A stretch of DNA of 64,000 bases from an uncultured Draconibacterium sp. (GTDB lineage Bacteria > Bacteroidota > Bacteroidia > Bacteroidales > Prolixibacteraceae): contig NZ_CAJXYQ010000003.1 in the NCBI RefSeq assembly GCF_913063105.1, positions 248,001 through 312,000 on the forward strand, in the 5' to 3' direction. Under the pieces are notes generated by a model. It had not been told where the DNA came from and ran no database searches. It saw only the letters and a list, made by a program, of their open reading frames with translations. This document shows positions 36,001-51,000 of the stretch, in pieces. Numbering within the stretch: the first letter of the stretch is position 1; the number at the start of each line of letters is the position of its first letter. The position numbers and the translations under genes are program-made.

Positions 36001-39000
36001 CAATTGGCCTTTGTGGTTACCAGGTGGCAGGTGCCGAATACGACCCCTACAACCTGAAAGATAATCATGGAATTAGTAAACTTACCTATTCCATTGATGG
36101 TGGAGCAGAAGTTGATACCGATAAAAATACAACCCTCGGGGGTATTGTCATTCCTGTGGGAACCACCGAAACACCCACCACTACTGTTTTGTGGAAAATT
36201 TACGATTTAAGTAATAATGTAATTTCTACGTGCACATCAGAATTTACCATTACCGATAATGAAGCTCCGGTTATTACAACAGTAAGCGACATAATTCAGT
36301 CAACTGATGTTGGCTTAAATACCTATACCGTTAAGGCTACTGATAACTGGGATGCTACCGCTACCGATAATTGCGAAATAAGCAAGCTAACTTATAAAAT
36401 TGATGAAGGAAGCGTGGAAGGTACAACGGCCACTACCTCGCTTGAAGGCGAAGTGTTAAGCATTGGCAACCATACCGTTTTGTGGGAAGCTACCGATAAC
36501 CATGGACTAACAAGCACCGGTTCGTTTGAAATTACGATAAAAGATACCGAAGCTCCTGTTCTTACCTGTAACAACATTACTGTAGAACTTGATGCGAACG
36601 GCGATTATACAATCAATACCGACGATATTGATGCCATTGCTCTTGGCTCTACGGACAACACCACCATCGATACAAAATCAGTAGTACCTTCGGTATTTGA
36701 TTGTAACAACATTGGCGAAAATACAGTAAGCCTAACCGTTTCTGATATTTACGGAAACGAAGCTACCTGCCAGGCAACGGTAACTGTTGAAGACAATACC
36801 CTGCCAACTGTGCTAACCAAAAATATTACTATCGAGCTTGATGTGTTGGGTAATGCAACAATCTTAGCCTCTAATATCAACAACGGATCAACGGATAATT
36901 GTGCGATACAGTCAATTGTTGCCGGGCAAACGGCTTTTGATTGTTCTCACCTTAATGATAATACCGTATCGTTAACCGTAACCGATGTTAACGGCAACAG
37001 CAATAGTGCAAATGCTACTGTAACTGTGGTTGACAATATCGACCCGGTTGCTGTTTGTAAAAATATTACACTTTATCTTGATAACAGCGGAAACGCCACA
37101 ATTAGCGGAGCCGATATTGACAACGGATCAAGTGACAATTGCGACCTTACACTTACGCCTTCGCAAACCCTTTTCACCTGCTCAGATGTTGGCGTAAAGG
37201 CCATTACCCTGCATGTTGAAGACGGTGCCGGAAACTTTGATGAATGCACCTCGAATGTTACCGTGCTTGATACGGTTTCGCCAATTGCCAACTGTCAAAA
37301 CATTACTGTACAGCTGGATGCTTCAGGCGAGGCTTCGATAATTGCCAGCCAGATTGACAATAGCTCGTCGGATGCCTGTGGTATAAGTATAGAGATTGAC
37401 ATTACCGATTTCGATTGCAGCAACATTGGCGAAAATACGGTAACACTTACTGCAACCGACGATAATTCAAATGTTTCAACTTGTACAGCAACAGTTACGG
37501 TTGAAGATAACATCAATCCAACCGCACTGTGTCAGGATATTTCTGTCGATCTCGATGCTTCGGGAAATGCTTCAATTACTGCATCTCAGCTTAACAATGG
37601 TTCGTCGGATGTGTGTGGCGATGTTACTTTAAGCCTTAATAAATATGCTTTTACCTGCGATGATACGGGTGAAAATACAATTACCCTGACCGCAGAAGAT
37701 GAACAGGGAAATACACACACCTGTACTTCAACAGTTACCGTAAACGATGTAACCAACCCAACAGCTATCTGCAAAGCAATTACGGTAGCGCTCGATGCTT
37801 CGGGCAATGCCAGCATCACCGGAGCTGATGTTGATAACGGTTCAAACGATGAATGTGGAATAAAATCATTAAGTGTTTCGCCAAATACTTTCACCTGTGA
37901 AAATAAAGGTGAAAACACGGTAACCCTTACCGTTACCGATAATAACGATAATACCAGCCAATGTACATCAACAGTTACCATTATTGATAATCTTGCACCT
38001 CAGGCCGAGTGCAAAAATATTACCGTTCAGCTAAATTCATCGGGTACTGCCAGTATCGATTATACAGCTATTGACAATAGTTCAACCGATAATTGCGGAA
38101 TTACCAGCCGCACCGTTGTGCCCAACACTTTTGATTGTTTAAACATTGGAACACCTGTAAACGTAAGTTACACGGTTACCGACGAATCGGGCAACAGCGA
38201 CAATTGTACTGCTATTGTAACAGTTGAAGATAATGTGCCTCCAACTGCTGCATGCCAGCCAATTACCATTCAGCTTGATGCCGACGGCGAAGCATCTATC
38301 GTTGCTGCCGATATTGATGGCGGATCAACGGATGCCTGCGGAATTGCTACACTTTCGGCAAGTAAAACAGATTTTACCTGTTTCGATTTGGGTGAAAACA
38401 CAGTAACACTTACAGTTACTGATAATAATGGCAAAACAGCAACGTGCAATGCTGCCGTTACTGTACAAGATACGGTTAAGCCGGTATTTTCAACCTGTCC
38501 TGAGAACCAGGAGCCAATCGCCGGAACCGACCTCGGTTTATGCAGCTACCAGCACAACGATGATACCTGGAATGCCACAGCTACTGACAACTGCAGCTTA
38601 AACACCCTGGTTTATTCACTTTCGGGTGCCACAAGCGAAATTAGTGGAGAGGCTACAACTTTAAATGGTCAGGTGTTCGAGAAAGGGCTTACCACAGTAA
38701 CCTGGACCGCCACCGATGGCGAGGGCAATGCAAAAATCTGCACATTTACGGTAACTGTTAACGACGATGAAGATCCGGAAGCCAATTGCCAGGCTTATTC
38801 AGCACAACTACAACGTAATGGCGAGGTTTATGTTAAATTCGAAAATGTTGACAATGGTTCGTCAGACAACTGTCCAAATAGTGTTCTGCAAGTGCGCAAA
38901 GACGCTGGTACTGTTTATGCCGATTCAGTAAAATACGATTGCAACGACATTACAGGACCCAATACTATTTGGCTGAAAATAACCGATGAAGCAGGAAATG

Positions 39001-42000
39001 TAGATTCATGTTCAACAACAATTACCATTGTTGACGAAGAAGCACCAACAGTTGATGCCGACGATATTGCCGAACTTACAAAAGGAACCAACACCGCTTG
39101 TACATACGTACATGGCGATACCAACTGGGACCCAACCGACAACTGTGATGCTTCGCCAACAATAGCCTACGAATTATCGGGGGCTACAGTGCTGGCCTAC
39201 AACACTGCAAACACCAGTTTGTTAAACCAGGCTTTTGAAGTTGGTGAAACCCTGGTAGAGTGGGTGGTTGCCGATCATGCCTCAACACCCAATGTTGATA
39301 CCGTTAGGTTTACGGTAACGGTTGAAGACGACGACGATCCGGTATTGTCGGTTTGTCCGAACAACATTACCCGAAGCATAAACACGCAAGGTACTTATGC
39401 TCTGGCCATTTCAGCAGCAGATGGTTTAACAGCTCCGGAATACGACGATAATTGCTCGGTAACTGAATTTTTGTGGGAAGTTACGGGTGCTGGAACCGCC
39501 ATTCCTGCCAATGCCAGCGGTTCTGTGCTGAACCCAACTACAGCAAGCACTAACCCGCTTGATGGTATCGAGTTTAACGTAGGTACTTCAATTGTTGAAT
39601 ATGTGGTTAAAGACGCTGCCAACAACACCGATACCTGCAGTTTTACGGTTATCGTAAACTCCGACCCGAGTGATATTAACGTATCAGCAAGTGCCATTAC
39701 CAGTTACGAAGACCAAACATTAGGTGCTGCTACATTTACCGTTTCCTTACCCTTTATTCCATCGGGTGATGTGTGTATTGATATTACCAGCAATACAATT
39801 ACTGAAGGACTTGTAAACACTGACAGTGTAAGAAATGAAGCCACAGCAGCCAGGCAAATTTGTTTTAATGCTTCAAACTACCATCAGCCGCAAAAAATAT
39901 ATGTTTTTGGTGTTGATGAAGATATTGATGATAACGACCAGGTATACAGCATTAACCTGACAATAAATACCGATAACACTGATGTGGGCTCGGGATATTA
40001 CAATTCTACACCGGCCAATGTTACCGCAACAAATGTTGATAATGATGTGGCAGGTATAACCATTTCGTCGGCAAGCAATACCAACGAACCTAGTGGTGCA
40101 GGCTCGTTTACCGTAAAACTGAATTCGGAACCAACCGATGATGTGGTGTTCACACTGGCAATTAACAGCGACGATGAAACTGAAGGTGAGATTACCAGCT
40201 CAACTACCTTAACTTTCACCAGTGCAAACTGGAGTCAAAACCAAACCGTTAGCCTGCAGGGTAAAAACGACGATATGGATGATGGTGACCAAACCTATCA
40301 TGTTACCATTAGCGATGCATCATCAAGCGATGGAAAATACAACGGAAATTTTGGACAGGATGTTCCCGTTGTTAACGAAGATGACGATACAGCAGGTTAT
40401 ACCATTTCGGCCATTTCAAACCATACCGATGAAGATGGAACAACTGCAACCTTTACCGTTAAATTAAACAGTCAGCCGGCTACCGACTCCGATTTTACTA
40501 AAAATGTGGTACTAACCGTGTTTAGCAGCAATACCGATGAAGGTACTGTTGATAAAGCGAGTCTTACCTTTTCGGCAGCCAACTGGGCTACTCCACAAAC
40601 TGTTACCGTTACAGGTGTTGACGATGCCGATGTTGATGGCCGAACAAATTATACCATCCAACTTGCTGTCGACCAGCTTAACACTTTCGATCAGTACGAT
40701 AGTCTCGATCCGGATGATGTAGCAGTTGTAAACGACGATAACGATGCAGCAACCATTTCAATTGCCGATAATTCAATTGTTGAAGGCGATGCAGGAACGG
40801 ATACCTTGATTTTTACCATCACCCAATCTGATATCAGTGTTCATGATGGATTTAGAGTAGGATTTTATATTAATCAGATTTCTGCTTTCAGCACTGATTT
40901 TGATTTTGAACAAAAAAGTGGATACGTATATTTTGCTGGAACAGCACTTGAAGAGCAAACAATAAAAATAGTTGTAAATGGCGATGAAAAGGTAGAGAAA
41001 AATGAGCAATTCACCGTTAATCTTTTTACTCCTGAAGCTACAGTAAACAACGGTAAAGTTATAAGCTTAAGCGATGGAGTTGCGCTGGGTACTATAACCA
41101 ACGACGATGCAGCTACTTTTGCTATTGCCGACCCTGTTGCAATTACCGAAGGCGATGCAGGCACCACCGAACTTACCTTTACCGTGCAGCTGAGCCAGGA
41201 TGTTCAGGTTGATGAAGGTGATTACATAAAAATTAATTATACCACCTCTGACGGTACAGCCACCGATGCCAACAACGATTATGAACCAGAAACTGACTCA
41301 TTGCTGTTTGCAGGTACGCAAAATGAAGAACAAACATTTACGATTACCATTAATGGCGACGATACAGTTGAGCTAACAGAGAGTTTTACAGTTAGCTTAA
41401 GCAACATTCGCTGTGGCAGTTTGCCTGAAGATATACTTTCGCAAATTTCGTCTACTGCCGACCAGGCTACCGGAACAATTACAAACGACGATGCCGCTGA
41501 AATAACAATTGCGGGCGAAACGGTAAACGAAGCAGCAGGCACTGCCGACTTTACAATTGAACTGGATTACGATTTACAGGATGCCATTACAATTGATTTT
41601 GCTACATCAAACAATACTGCCGAAGCAACGAGCGACTATACAACTGTTACCCGCACCAGTGCCGGAGCAAATGCAATAACTTTGGGCGCCGGAACAAAAT
41701 CACAAACGGTAAGCATACCAATTTTAAGCGATGATATTGCTGAAGCAACCGAAAGTTTCTACGGAACCATCAGCAATAAAATTGATGGGAAAGCCCAAAA
41801 TGTAAGCTTTGGCAATACCCAGGCCGAAATAACCATTAGCGACGACGATGCAGCAACATTTGCCATCGATTCAGTAACGGTAAATGAGGCCGCCGGAACA
41901 GCAACTTTCACCGTTAGCTTAAGCGGAACTATTCAAGACCAGGTAAGCTTAAACTACGCTTCAAGCGATGTTTCAACAACAGCAGACGAAGATTACAACG

Positions 42001-45000
42001 CCTTAAGCGGAACGCTAACTTTTAATGCAGGCAATTCAAATACTTCACAAAATATAATTGTTACTGTTAACGAGAATAACATTGCCGAACCTACCGAAGA
42101 ATACCGGATTACCCTCTCGGCTCTTAATGTGAACAACGATGCCGATATTACCTTTGCCAATACCGTTGGTTTGGGTACGATTACCGATAATGACGAGGTA
42201 AAAATTACCCTCCATGCTTTTGCCGATGTTACGGAAACAGAGGCTGAGCAAACAGCCAGTTTCTACATTGAGCAGGACATTGCCTCGGAATACCCGATTA
42301 CATTGTTGTTCTCGTCGCAAGAGAGTTCTACACCAACAGCCGTTTCTACCAGCGACTTTGAGGTGCAAACCAACGAAGTGGTGACCCTGGCAGCCAATTC
42401 AACCGCAAATACCAATGTAAGCGCAACAACCATAGCCGGCGATGTAATTGCTGAAGCTACCGAGTATTTCGAAGGCCTTGTTTCCTTCTCTAATAAAAAT
42501 GGCCAGCAGGCATCGTTTACTACTAATGGCGATGCAGCAACAGCCACCATTCTCGATAACGACATTATTCAGTTTACACTTGAAGACAGCACCGTAACCG
42601 AAACAAACGGCGATGAAATAATTAATTACATTTTGTCGTCGAATATTGAAGCAGAGGAAGACCTTGTACTGAGTTTTACCACTACCGATAATACCGCCTT
42701 AGCAAGCGAAGATTATACCGATAACGACCGTTCGGTAACTTTCCTTGCAAGAAGCACTTCGCTTGAAATTCCAGTTACTGTTTTGGGCGATACCCGTATT
42801 GAGCCAACAGAAACCTTCTCGGGTGCCGTAGCAATGACTACTGATAATGGTCAGCAATACAGCATTGTAAAATCAAGCGCCACATACACCATTAACGACG
42901 ACGATTCAGCAGTACTAACGCTATCTGAATTTACCTATAGCGAATCGGAAGTTGGAAGTACGCTGGCCCGGTTTACTGTTGAGCTAAGTAGTGCGGTACA
43001 AAACGAATTTACGGTTGATTTTGCAACAGCTGATATTACGAATGAGGCAGTTGCCGGAGCAGACTATACCGCCGTAATTAAAAATGGAGTAACAGCATTT
43101 AAATTCGGAGCTGCGCATCCATTAACGCAAACGGTAACCATCGATATTAATAACGATACCTGGGTTGAACCATCAGAAGACTTGCGCGGAACATTAAGCA
43201 AGCTGCAGCCGGCAGGGCAGGCAGTAACCTTAGATGGTGGACAAGCGACCTTGTCGGCCGATGCTACAATTGAAGATAACGACACTGCTTACATTTCAAT
43301 TGATAATGTGGCTTTAAACGAAGACGAAGGGCCGGCAGAATTCACCCTTACATTAACCGGTAATATTCAGGATGAATTAAGCGTTGATTTCACCACCACC
43401 GATGGCACTGCCATTGATGATGACGACAGCGATTACGTTTATCAGAGCGGAACCATTACCTTCCCCGCTTCGGCAGTTTCGAACACAAAAGACACCATTA
43501 CTATTGTTATTACCGATGACAATATTTCGGAACCACTTACCGAACAGTTTACAGTAAACTTAAGCAATATTGTTTGCACAGGTGCCAGTGAATTTACCAA
43601 CAACCAGGGCGAATGCGAAATTACTGATGAAGACCCGGTAACCGAAATAAATCTGACTGGTTTTACCGAGTCGGAACTGGATGCCAACCAGGCTTACAAC
43701 TTTGTGGCAACCATGGATAAAGTGGCGCAGGAAGAAATTGTGTTAAACTTTACAACAACAGCAGGTACTGCCAGTCATGGTTCGGATATTACTGCTCAAA
43801 GCGCGCAACAATACATTATCCAACCCGGTCAAAATTCAGTGAATATTCCGGTAGTAGTTATAGCCGATAATACCTGCGAGCCTGATGAAACTTTTACCGG
43901 AAAAATAACCCTGGTTAACGCTAATGGCCAAATTATTTCAATTGGTACCAGCGAAGCTACAGGTACCATTACCGACGATGATCCGGCAATGCTAACCATT
44001 ACCGGCTTTGATGTGCTTGAAGATGTTGGAACAGCCGACTTTACAGTTGAATTAAGCAACCCGGTGCAGGATTCCATCAGTTTTACTTTCCAAACAATTG
44101 ATAATAGCGCACTAAACGGTGTTGGCGAGGATTATATTGAAGTGCTGCCATTTACCATGTATTTTGGTGCCGGCGAGCCAGTATCGCAAACCGTTGAAAT
44201 AACCATTAATAACGATACCTATCTTGAACCAAAAGAAGACTTTACCGGAAGAATACACAGTATTTGGGCAAATAGCCAGGCCGTAACTTTTAACGGCGGT
44301 GGCGCATGGACACAGGTAAGTGCCTTTATTCAGGATAACGACCCTGCCGAACTTAGCGTTTCAGACCAAACTGTTGCCGAAGGCGAAAGTGTAATTTTTA
44401 CCGTAACACTGTCCGGAAACGTTCAGGACGCCTTTTCAATCAATTATACTACTGCTGATTCATCAGCACTGGTTGGTTCCGATTATTCAAGCCGCAGCGG
44501 AACACTAAATTTTGGTGGAATAATTAATGAATTTTACCAGATTTCCGTACCAACAACAAACAACAGTATTGTTGAGCCTGAAGAAGCATTTAAACTTGTT
44601 TTATCTTCCGTTTCAAATAGTCTGGTTAGTTTCGATAATCTGGCTGTTGCAACCATTGAAGACAACGATACAGCTACCATCAATCTGGCAGGATTTTCGG
44701 TGTCGGAAACCGATGTAGACCAGACCAAAGACTTTACCGTAAGCCTTTCGCATGAAATGCAGGAAGATGTGCAAATTGCTTTTGCAACCACACCAAATAC
44801 GGCAGTAGAAACTGGCGATTATGTTGTGAGTACTCCAACCCTTACTATTCCCGGAGGAACAACCTCAATTGCACTTCCGATAACAATTGCCGGAGACGAT
44901 ATTGTGGAACCAAGTGAGAATTTCACCGGAACCATTTCGGTAAGCGACGCCAGTGCACAGGCCATTACCACCGGAACCATGTCGAGGGTAATTACCATCA

Positions 45001-48000
45001 GCGACGATGATGAGGCAACCATTGCCATTGATAGTCCGGATGCTAAAACCGAGGGCAGTACCATCGATTTTACCGTAAGCTTAACCGGTACCGTTCAAAA
45101 CGAGTTTACTATTCAGTATGTAACACAAAATAACTCTGCTGCAGCTCCTGCTGATTTTACCGCAATAAGTGCAACATCATTAACTTTTGGAGCATCAAGA
45201 GCTGCTGCTCAAACCGTATCGGTAGTTACCAATAACGATTCGGATATTGAGCCACAGGAAACCTTTTATGTGAACCTGCAAAACTTGAATACAGCAGGGC
45301 AAAATATTACCAATACGGTTAGTCAGGGAACAGGCACCATTACCGATAACGACGAGGCAACTCTGGCTGTTACCAATCCTACTGTTAGCGAAGATGGAAC
45401 ATCCGTTTCGTTTAGTGTTTCGCTGAGCGGAACCGTAAAAGAAGAAATTAGTATTGATTATGCAACGGCCGATAACGACGCCCTTGCCGGAAGTGATTAT
45501 CAATCGAAAACGGGGACTTTATATTTTGGAGCCGGCAACTCTACGCCACAAACCATTACCGTAAATATTTTAAACAACACGGTGGTTGAGCCAGACGAAA
45601 GTTTCTTACTGAATTTCTCAAACCTGACCGCCGCAGGCCAAAGTGTTAGCATGCCGCTTGCCCAGGGTACTTGTACTATAAACGATGATGATTCAGCCGA
45701 TATTACCATAAATGATCGGACCGTTGACGAAGGAAATGGAACAGCAAGCCTAACGCTTACTTTAGATAATACTGTTCAAAACCAATTCAGCCTGCATGTT
45801 TCTTCAAGCAATAATACTGCAGTTGAACCTTCTGACTACACCGAACGTGCCGACACCACATTATATTTTGGAGCAGGCAACAATTACACACAAACCATTA
45901 CAGTTGCCATTGAAGATGATAACCTGGTGGAAGCCACAGAAAGTTTCTACCTCAACCTTTCTTCGCTGTCGGCAGCAGGGCAAAACATTACTGTTTCCGA
46001 TAGCCAGGGCGAAATTTCCATAACCGATAACGACAATGCTGTGGTACGCATCGCCGCCAGCGACTCAGAAGTTGATGAATCTGGCAGCAATAACGGGCAG
46101 TTTACCGTTAGCCTGAGCCAGCAAAGTTCTTCAGCTACAACAGTTAGCTATACGGTAAGTGGCACTGCCACAAGTGCATCTGATTTTGCAGCGCTTTCAG
46201 GTACAATCACAATTCCGGCCAATACCTCTGCGGCAACAATTGCCATAACCGTTCTTACCGATGTTATTGTTGAAGAGAACGAATCGGTTATTGTTACTTT
46301 AACTGAAGTAACTTCGGGCGATCCTGATATTAGTATTGACACATCAAACGATTTTGCTACAATTATCATCCCCGATAATGACAATGCTGAACTTAGTATT
46401 GCCAATGCAACAACCGTTGCCGAAGGAAACAGCTTGTCGTTTACTGTAACTTTAAACAATGAGGTTGAAGATGGATTTGATGTTAGCTATACCACAAACG
46501 ATGGAACCGCAACAATTGCCGATGGTGATTATTCGGATAATGATGGAACATTGTCGTTCTCCGGAAGTGCCGGCGAAATAAAAACAATAACGGTTACCAC
46601 CATAAACGACAACATTATCGAGGCTACAGAAGACATCACCGTTCTGTTGGAATCGGTTAGCGGAACAACCGCCAGTGTAGCTGTTTCTGCAACCCAGGGA
46701 AGTGCAACCGGGCAGATAAGCGATAACGATGAAGCCATTGTTTCTATTGTTAATGCCGCCGATGTAACGGAAGGTGGAACGTTTGCTTTTACCGTTTCTG
46801 TGGATAAAGCCGTTCAGGGTGGATTTAAGTTGAATTACATCACAAACAACGGTACTGCCACAAGCGGAGATTATACCGATAACGATAACCAGCTCTCGTT
46901 TAACGGAACGGTTGGTGAAACAAAAACAATAAACGTTATTACCACACAGGATGCGATTGTGGAGCAGCAAGAAAACCTTACTGTTTCCCTCACATCTGTT
47001 GAGGATAATGCAGGTGCGGTTTCAATTTCAGGCGAACAGAGTTCGGGATCGGGCAACATCCTCGACAACGACCAGGCGCTAGTTAGCATAGATGATCCTG
47101 AAGCAGTACCGGAAGGCACCAACGTTGTGTTTACCGTTTCTTTAAATGCCGATGTTGAAGGCGGTTTTACCATTGCCTACAGCAGTATTAGCGGAACGGC
47201 CGCAGGAGACGGCACCGACTATGCCAACAACAGCGGCTCCATTACTTTTACCGGGAATAAAGACGAAGCCCATGAGATAACCGTAAGCACGATTGACGAC
47301 GACTTGTTGGAGTCTGTTGAAAACTTTAGCATTTTGCTGGGAACAATAAGTGGCACTACAGCCAATGTAGTTGTTTCGGGCAGCAACAACGCCGGAACAG
47401 GAGTTTTAACCGACAACGACAATGCCAGCATTAGTATCGAAGACATTGAGCTTACCGAAGGCAGCGATGCTGTATTTGTAGTTAGCTTAAGTGGGGCAGT
47501 GCAAGGTGGTTTTACCATCGATTATGCCAGTGCCGATGGAACAGCCACCGATGCCAGTGGCGATTACCAGAACACCAACGGCACCTTAAGTTTTATCGGT
47601 ACCGATGGCGAAAAAGACACCATAACCATTTCTACCACAGATGATGCCTTGCTTGAATCAACAGAAAGTTTTGTGGTTAATTTGTCGAACATCAGCAATA
47701 CGCTGGTAACCGACGAGGACAACCAGGCGACAGCCACGATTAACGATAACGACAGCGCGGAACTTAGCGTTTCAGACCGCAGCGTAAGCGAAGGCGGCAA
47801 CCTTGTATTTACAGTAGCTTTAAGTGGCGATGTACAGGGCTCCTTTACCATTGATTATGCCAGCAACGATGTAACGGCCAGCAGTATCGGTTCAATCGAC
47901 TATGCGGCCAGCACCGGCAGCCTGAGCTTTTCGGGTACCGATGGCGAGATCAAAACAATCAGCATCTCCAGTACCAACAACAATATTCTGGAGCCTGATG

Positions 48001-51000
48001 AAAGCTTTGAGTTGAACTTTACGGACATCTCCAATGAGTTGGTATCGTTTGATGCCCAGGCTATTGGAACGATAGAAGATAACGACCCAGCAACGCTTAA
48101 CTTAACCGGTTTTACAGCTACCGAGGGCGATGTAAATGCCACCGATAGTTTTGTTGTGAGCCTTACCCGCCAGGCACAGTACGATGTGGAAGTAAACTTT
48201 ACCACCACAGCCGGAACCGCCACCGAGGTTACCGACTATATAGTAACACATAGCGGCGTTACCATTCCGGCAGGGGCAACCAGTGTAAAACTACCATTAA
48301 CCATTGTAGGCGACCAGGTTGCCGAAGCCCAGGAAAGTTTTACCGCAACAATTTCTGAATCGGAATACAATAATCAGGATGTAATTGCCGGTACCCTATC
48401 GCTGCCAGTCACCATTAACGATAACGACGCTGCGGTGGTAAGTATTAACACTCCATCGGCAGTTGACGAAGGCGAAACCATCACATTTAGCATCTCAGTA
48501 GATAAAGCTGTTGAGGGCGGGTTCGATGTAAGTTTTGCCACCCTTGACAACACAGCAGAAGCCGGCTTGGACTACAGCTCCGTATCGGATACGATAAGCT
48601 TTACAGGTACGCCCGGCGAAAGCCATAGCTTTACTGTTGCCAGCAGCGAAGATGCCATCAGGGAGTTAAATGAAACCTTTACGGTAAGCCTGAATGAGAT
48701 TCTGGAAACGCAGGCCAATGTATCAATTGGCACAGGCACAGGCACAGGCACAATCACCGACGATGATTTGGCGAGCATAGCCATTGCCAATGTAACGGTA
48801 GACGAAGATGTGGCAACAGGTTACGCGACCTTCGAGGTAAGCTTAAGTGGCAATGTCCAGGAAAGTTTTACGGTAAACTATGCCACCTCAGACCTGACGG
48901 CCAATGTTGGCCCCGACTATTCATCGGCAAGCGGAACTTTAAGCTTCCCTGCCGGCTCAGAAGATGGCGATACGCAAACATTCAATGTGTTAATCAACAA
49001 CGACCAGGTAGTTGAAAACGATGAAAGTTACCTGGTAACATTAAGTGAAATCAGCATTGGAATTGTAAGCATCAGCCAAAATGTTGCAACCGGAATAATC
49101 ACCGATAACGATACGGCAGTGGTTTCCATCAACAGCCCAACGGCGGTAACCGAGGGGAATAATGTAGTATTTACTGTTTCAGTAGACAAAGCTGTTCAGG
49201 GCGGATTTACCGTAAACTACCAATCCAATGATGGTACCGCAACCGTTGCGGGCAGCGATTATACCGATCAGGATTCGCAGCTAAGCTTCACGGGAACAGC
49301 AGGAGAATCGCATTCGATTACCATTGCTACAAATAATGATGCAGTTGTTGAAGCGACAGAAACATTTAGTATTCTCCTGAATTCAATTTCCGACAACCAG
49401 GGCGTTGTAAATATTTCAGAAGAAAATAACCAGGGAACTGGAACCTTGTTGGATAATGACAATGCCGCAATTACAATTGCAGATGTGAGTGGAGCAGAAA
49501 ACGATGGAGATATTACTGTTACCCTGCTGCTTGATGCAGATGTTCAGGATGCATTTAATTTAAAGGTAAACACTGCAGATGGAACAACGAGCTTGGGAGA
49601 TTATACTGCAATTGTAAACCAAACAATTAATTTCTTAGGCAATGCCGGAGAATCACAAACATTTGTAGTGTCACCGATAAATGATAATATTTTGGAAAAT
49701 GACGAAACAGTTGTTGTTTCCATGTCTGATTTGTCAAACACAATGTCCATTAATATTTCTGATAAAGCATTTGTTACCATTTTAAATGATGACTTCGCAG
49801 CATTAACCATCGACAGTGTTTCTGCTCTTGAAGGTGAAAATATCACCCTTAGCCTTGAGTTAAGCAATGATGTGCAAGGTGATGTTGTTGTTGATGTATC
49901 ATTTGTTAATACAACAACAGAACCTGGTGATTTTAATAGCGCAACACAGAGTTTCACTTTCTCAAATGGTGAAAAAGGAACAAAAGAAGTAGTCATTGCT
50001 ACAATCGACGATGAAACACTGGAGCTGGACGAAACATTTGTAGCAAATATTGCATTAACTTCAGGTAATAGTTCTATTGATGATTCAGATACTGGAGCCG
50101 GAACTATTATAGATAATGATGCGGCTGCCATTACAATCTCTGATGCCTCAGTTGAAGAGGGCAACAATATTAATTTCAATTTGGAATTAACTGAAAATGT
50201 TGAAGACGATGTAGTCGTTCAGGTTTATTTTGAAAATAGCACAACCAGCAATGACGACTATACTGCAACAGCCCAAAATATTACGTTTGCAGCAGGTGAA
50301 AAAGGAATTAAAACCGTAACGGTGCCAACAACAAACGATAATATTTTAGAACCAACGGAACAGTTTGTTGCAAAACTTACATTGGTTTCCGGTATTGATG
50401 AAATTAATGTGAGCGATACAGCCATCGCCAGCATAAGCGATAACGATGCGGCCTCCGTAGCCATTGCAGGAGTAAATGTAGATGAAGACGCCGGAGAGGC
50501 CATCTTTACCATCACCCTCAGCGGTAATGTACAGGATGCCTTTAGCGTAGATGTATCCACCGCCAGCGGTACAGCCCTTGCCGGCAGCGATTACACCTCC
50601 GGCAGCGCCACGCTGACCTTCAGCGGCGACAAGCTACAGGACCAGGATACCATCCACTTCGCGGTAGCCATAACAGACGACAGTCTGCTGGAAGCCACGG
50701 AAAGCTTCACCGCCGGATTAAGCAATATCAGCGGCGGTCTGGTAACGATAGCCGACACCACAGCTACCGCCAGCATAAGCGATAACGATGCGGCCTCCGT
50801 AGCCATTGCAGGAGTAAATGTAGATGAAGACGCCGGAGAGGCCATCTTTACCATCACCCTCAGCGGTAATGTACAGGATGCCTTTAGCGTAGATGTATCC
50901 ACCGCCAGCGGTACAGCCCTTGCCGGCAGCGATTACACCTCCGGCAGCGCCACGCTGACCTTCAGCGGCGACAAGCTACAGGACCAGGATACCATCCACT

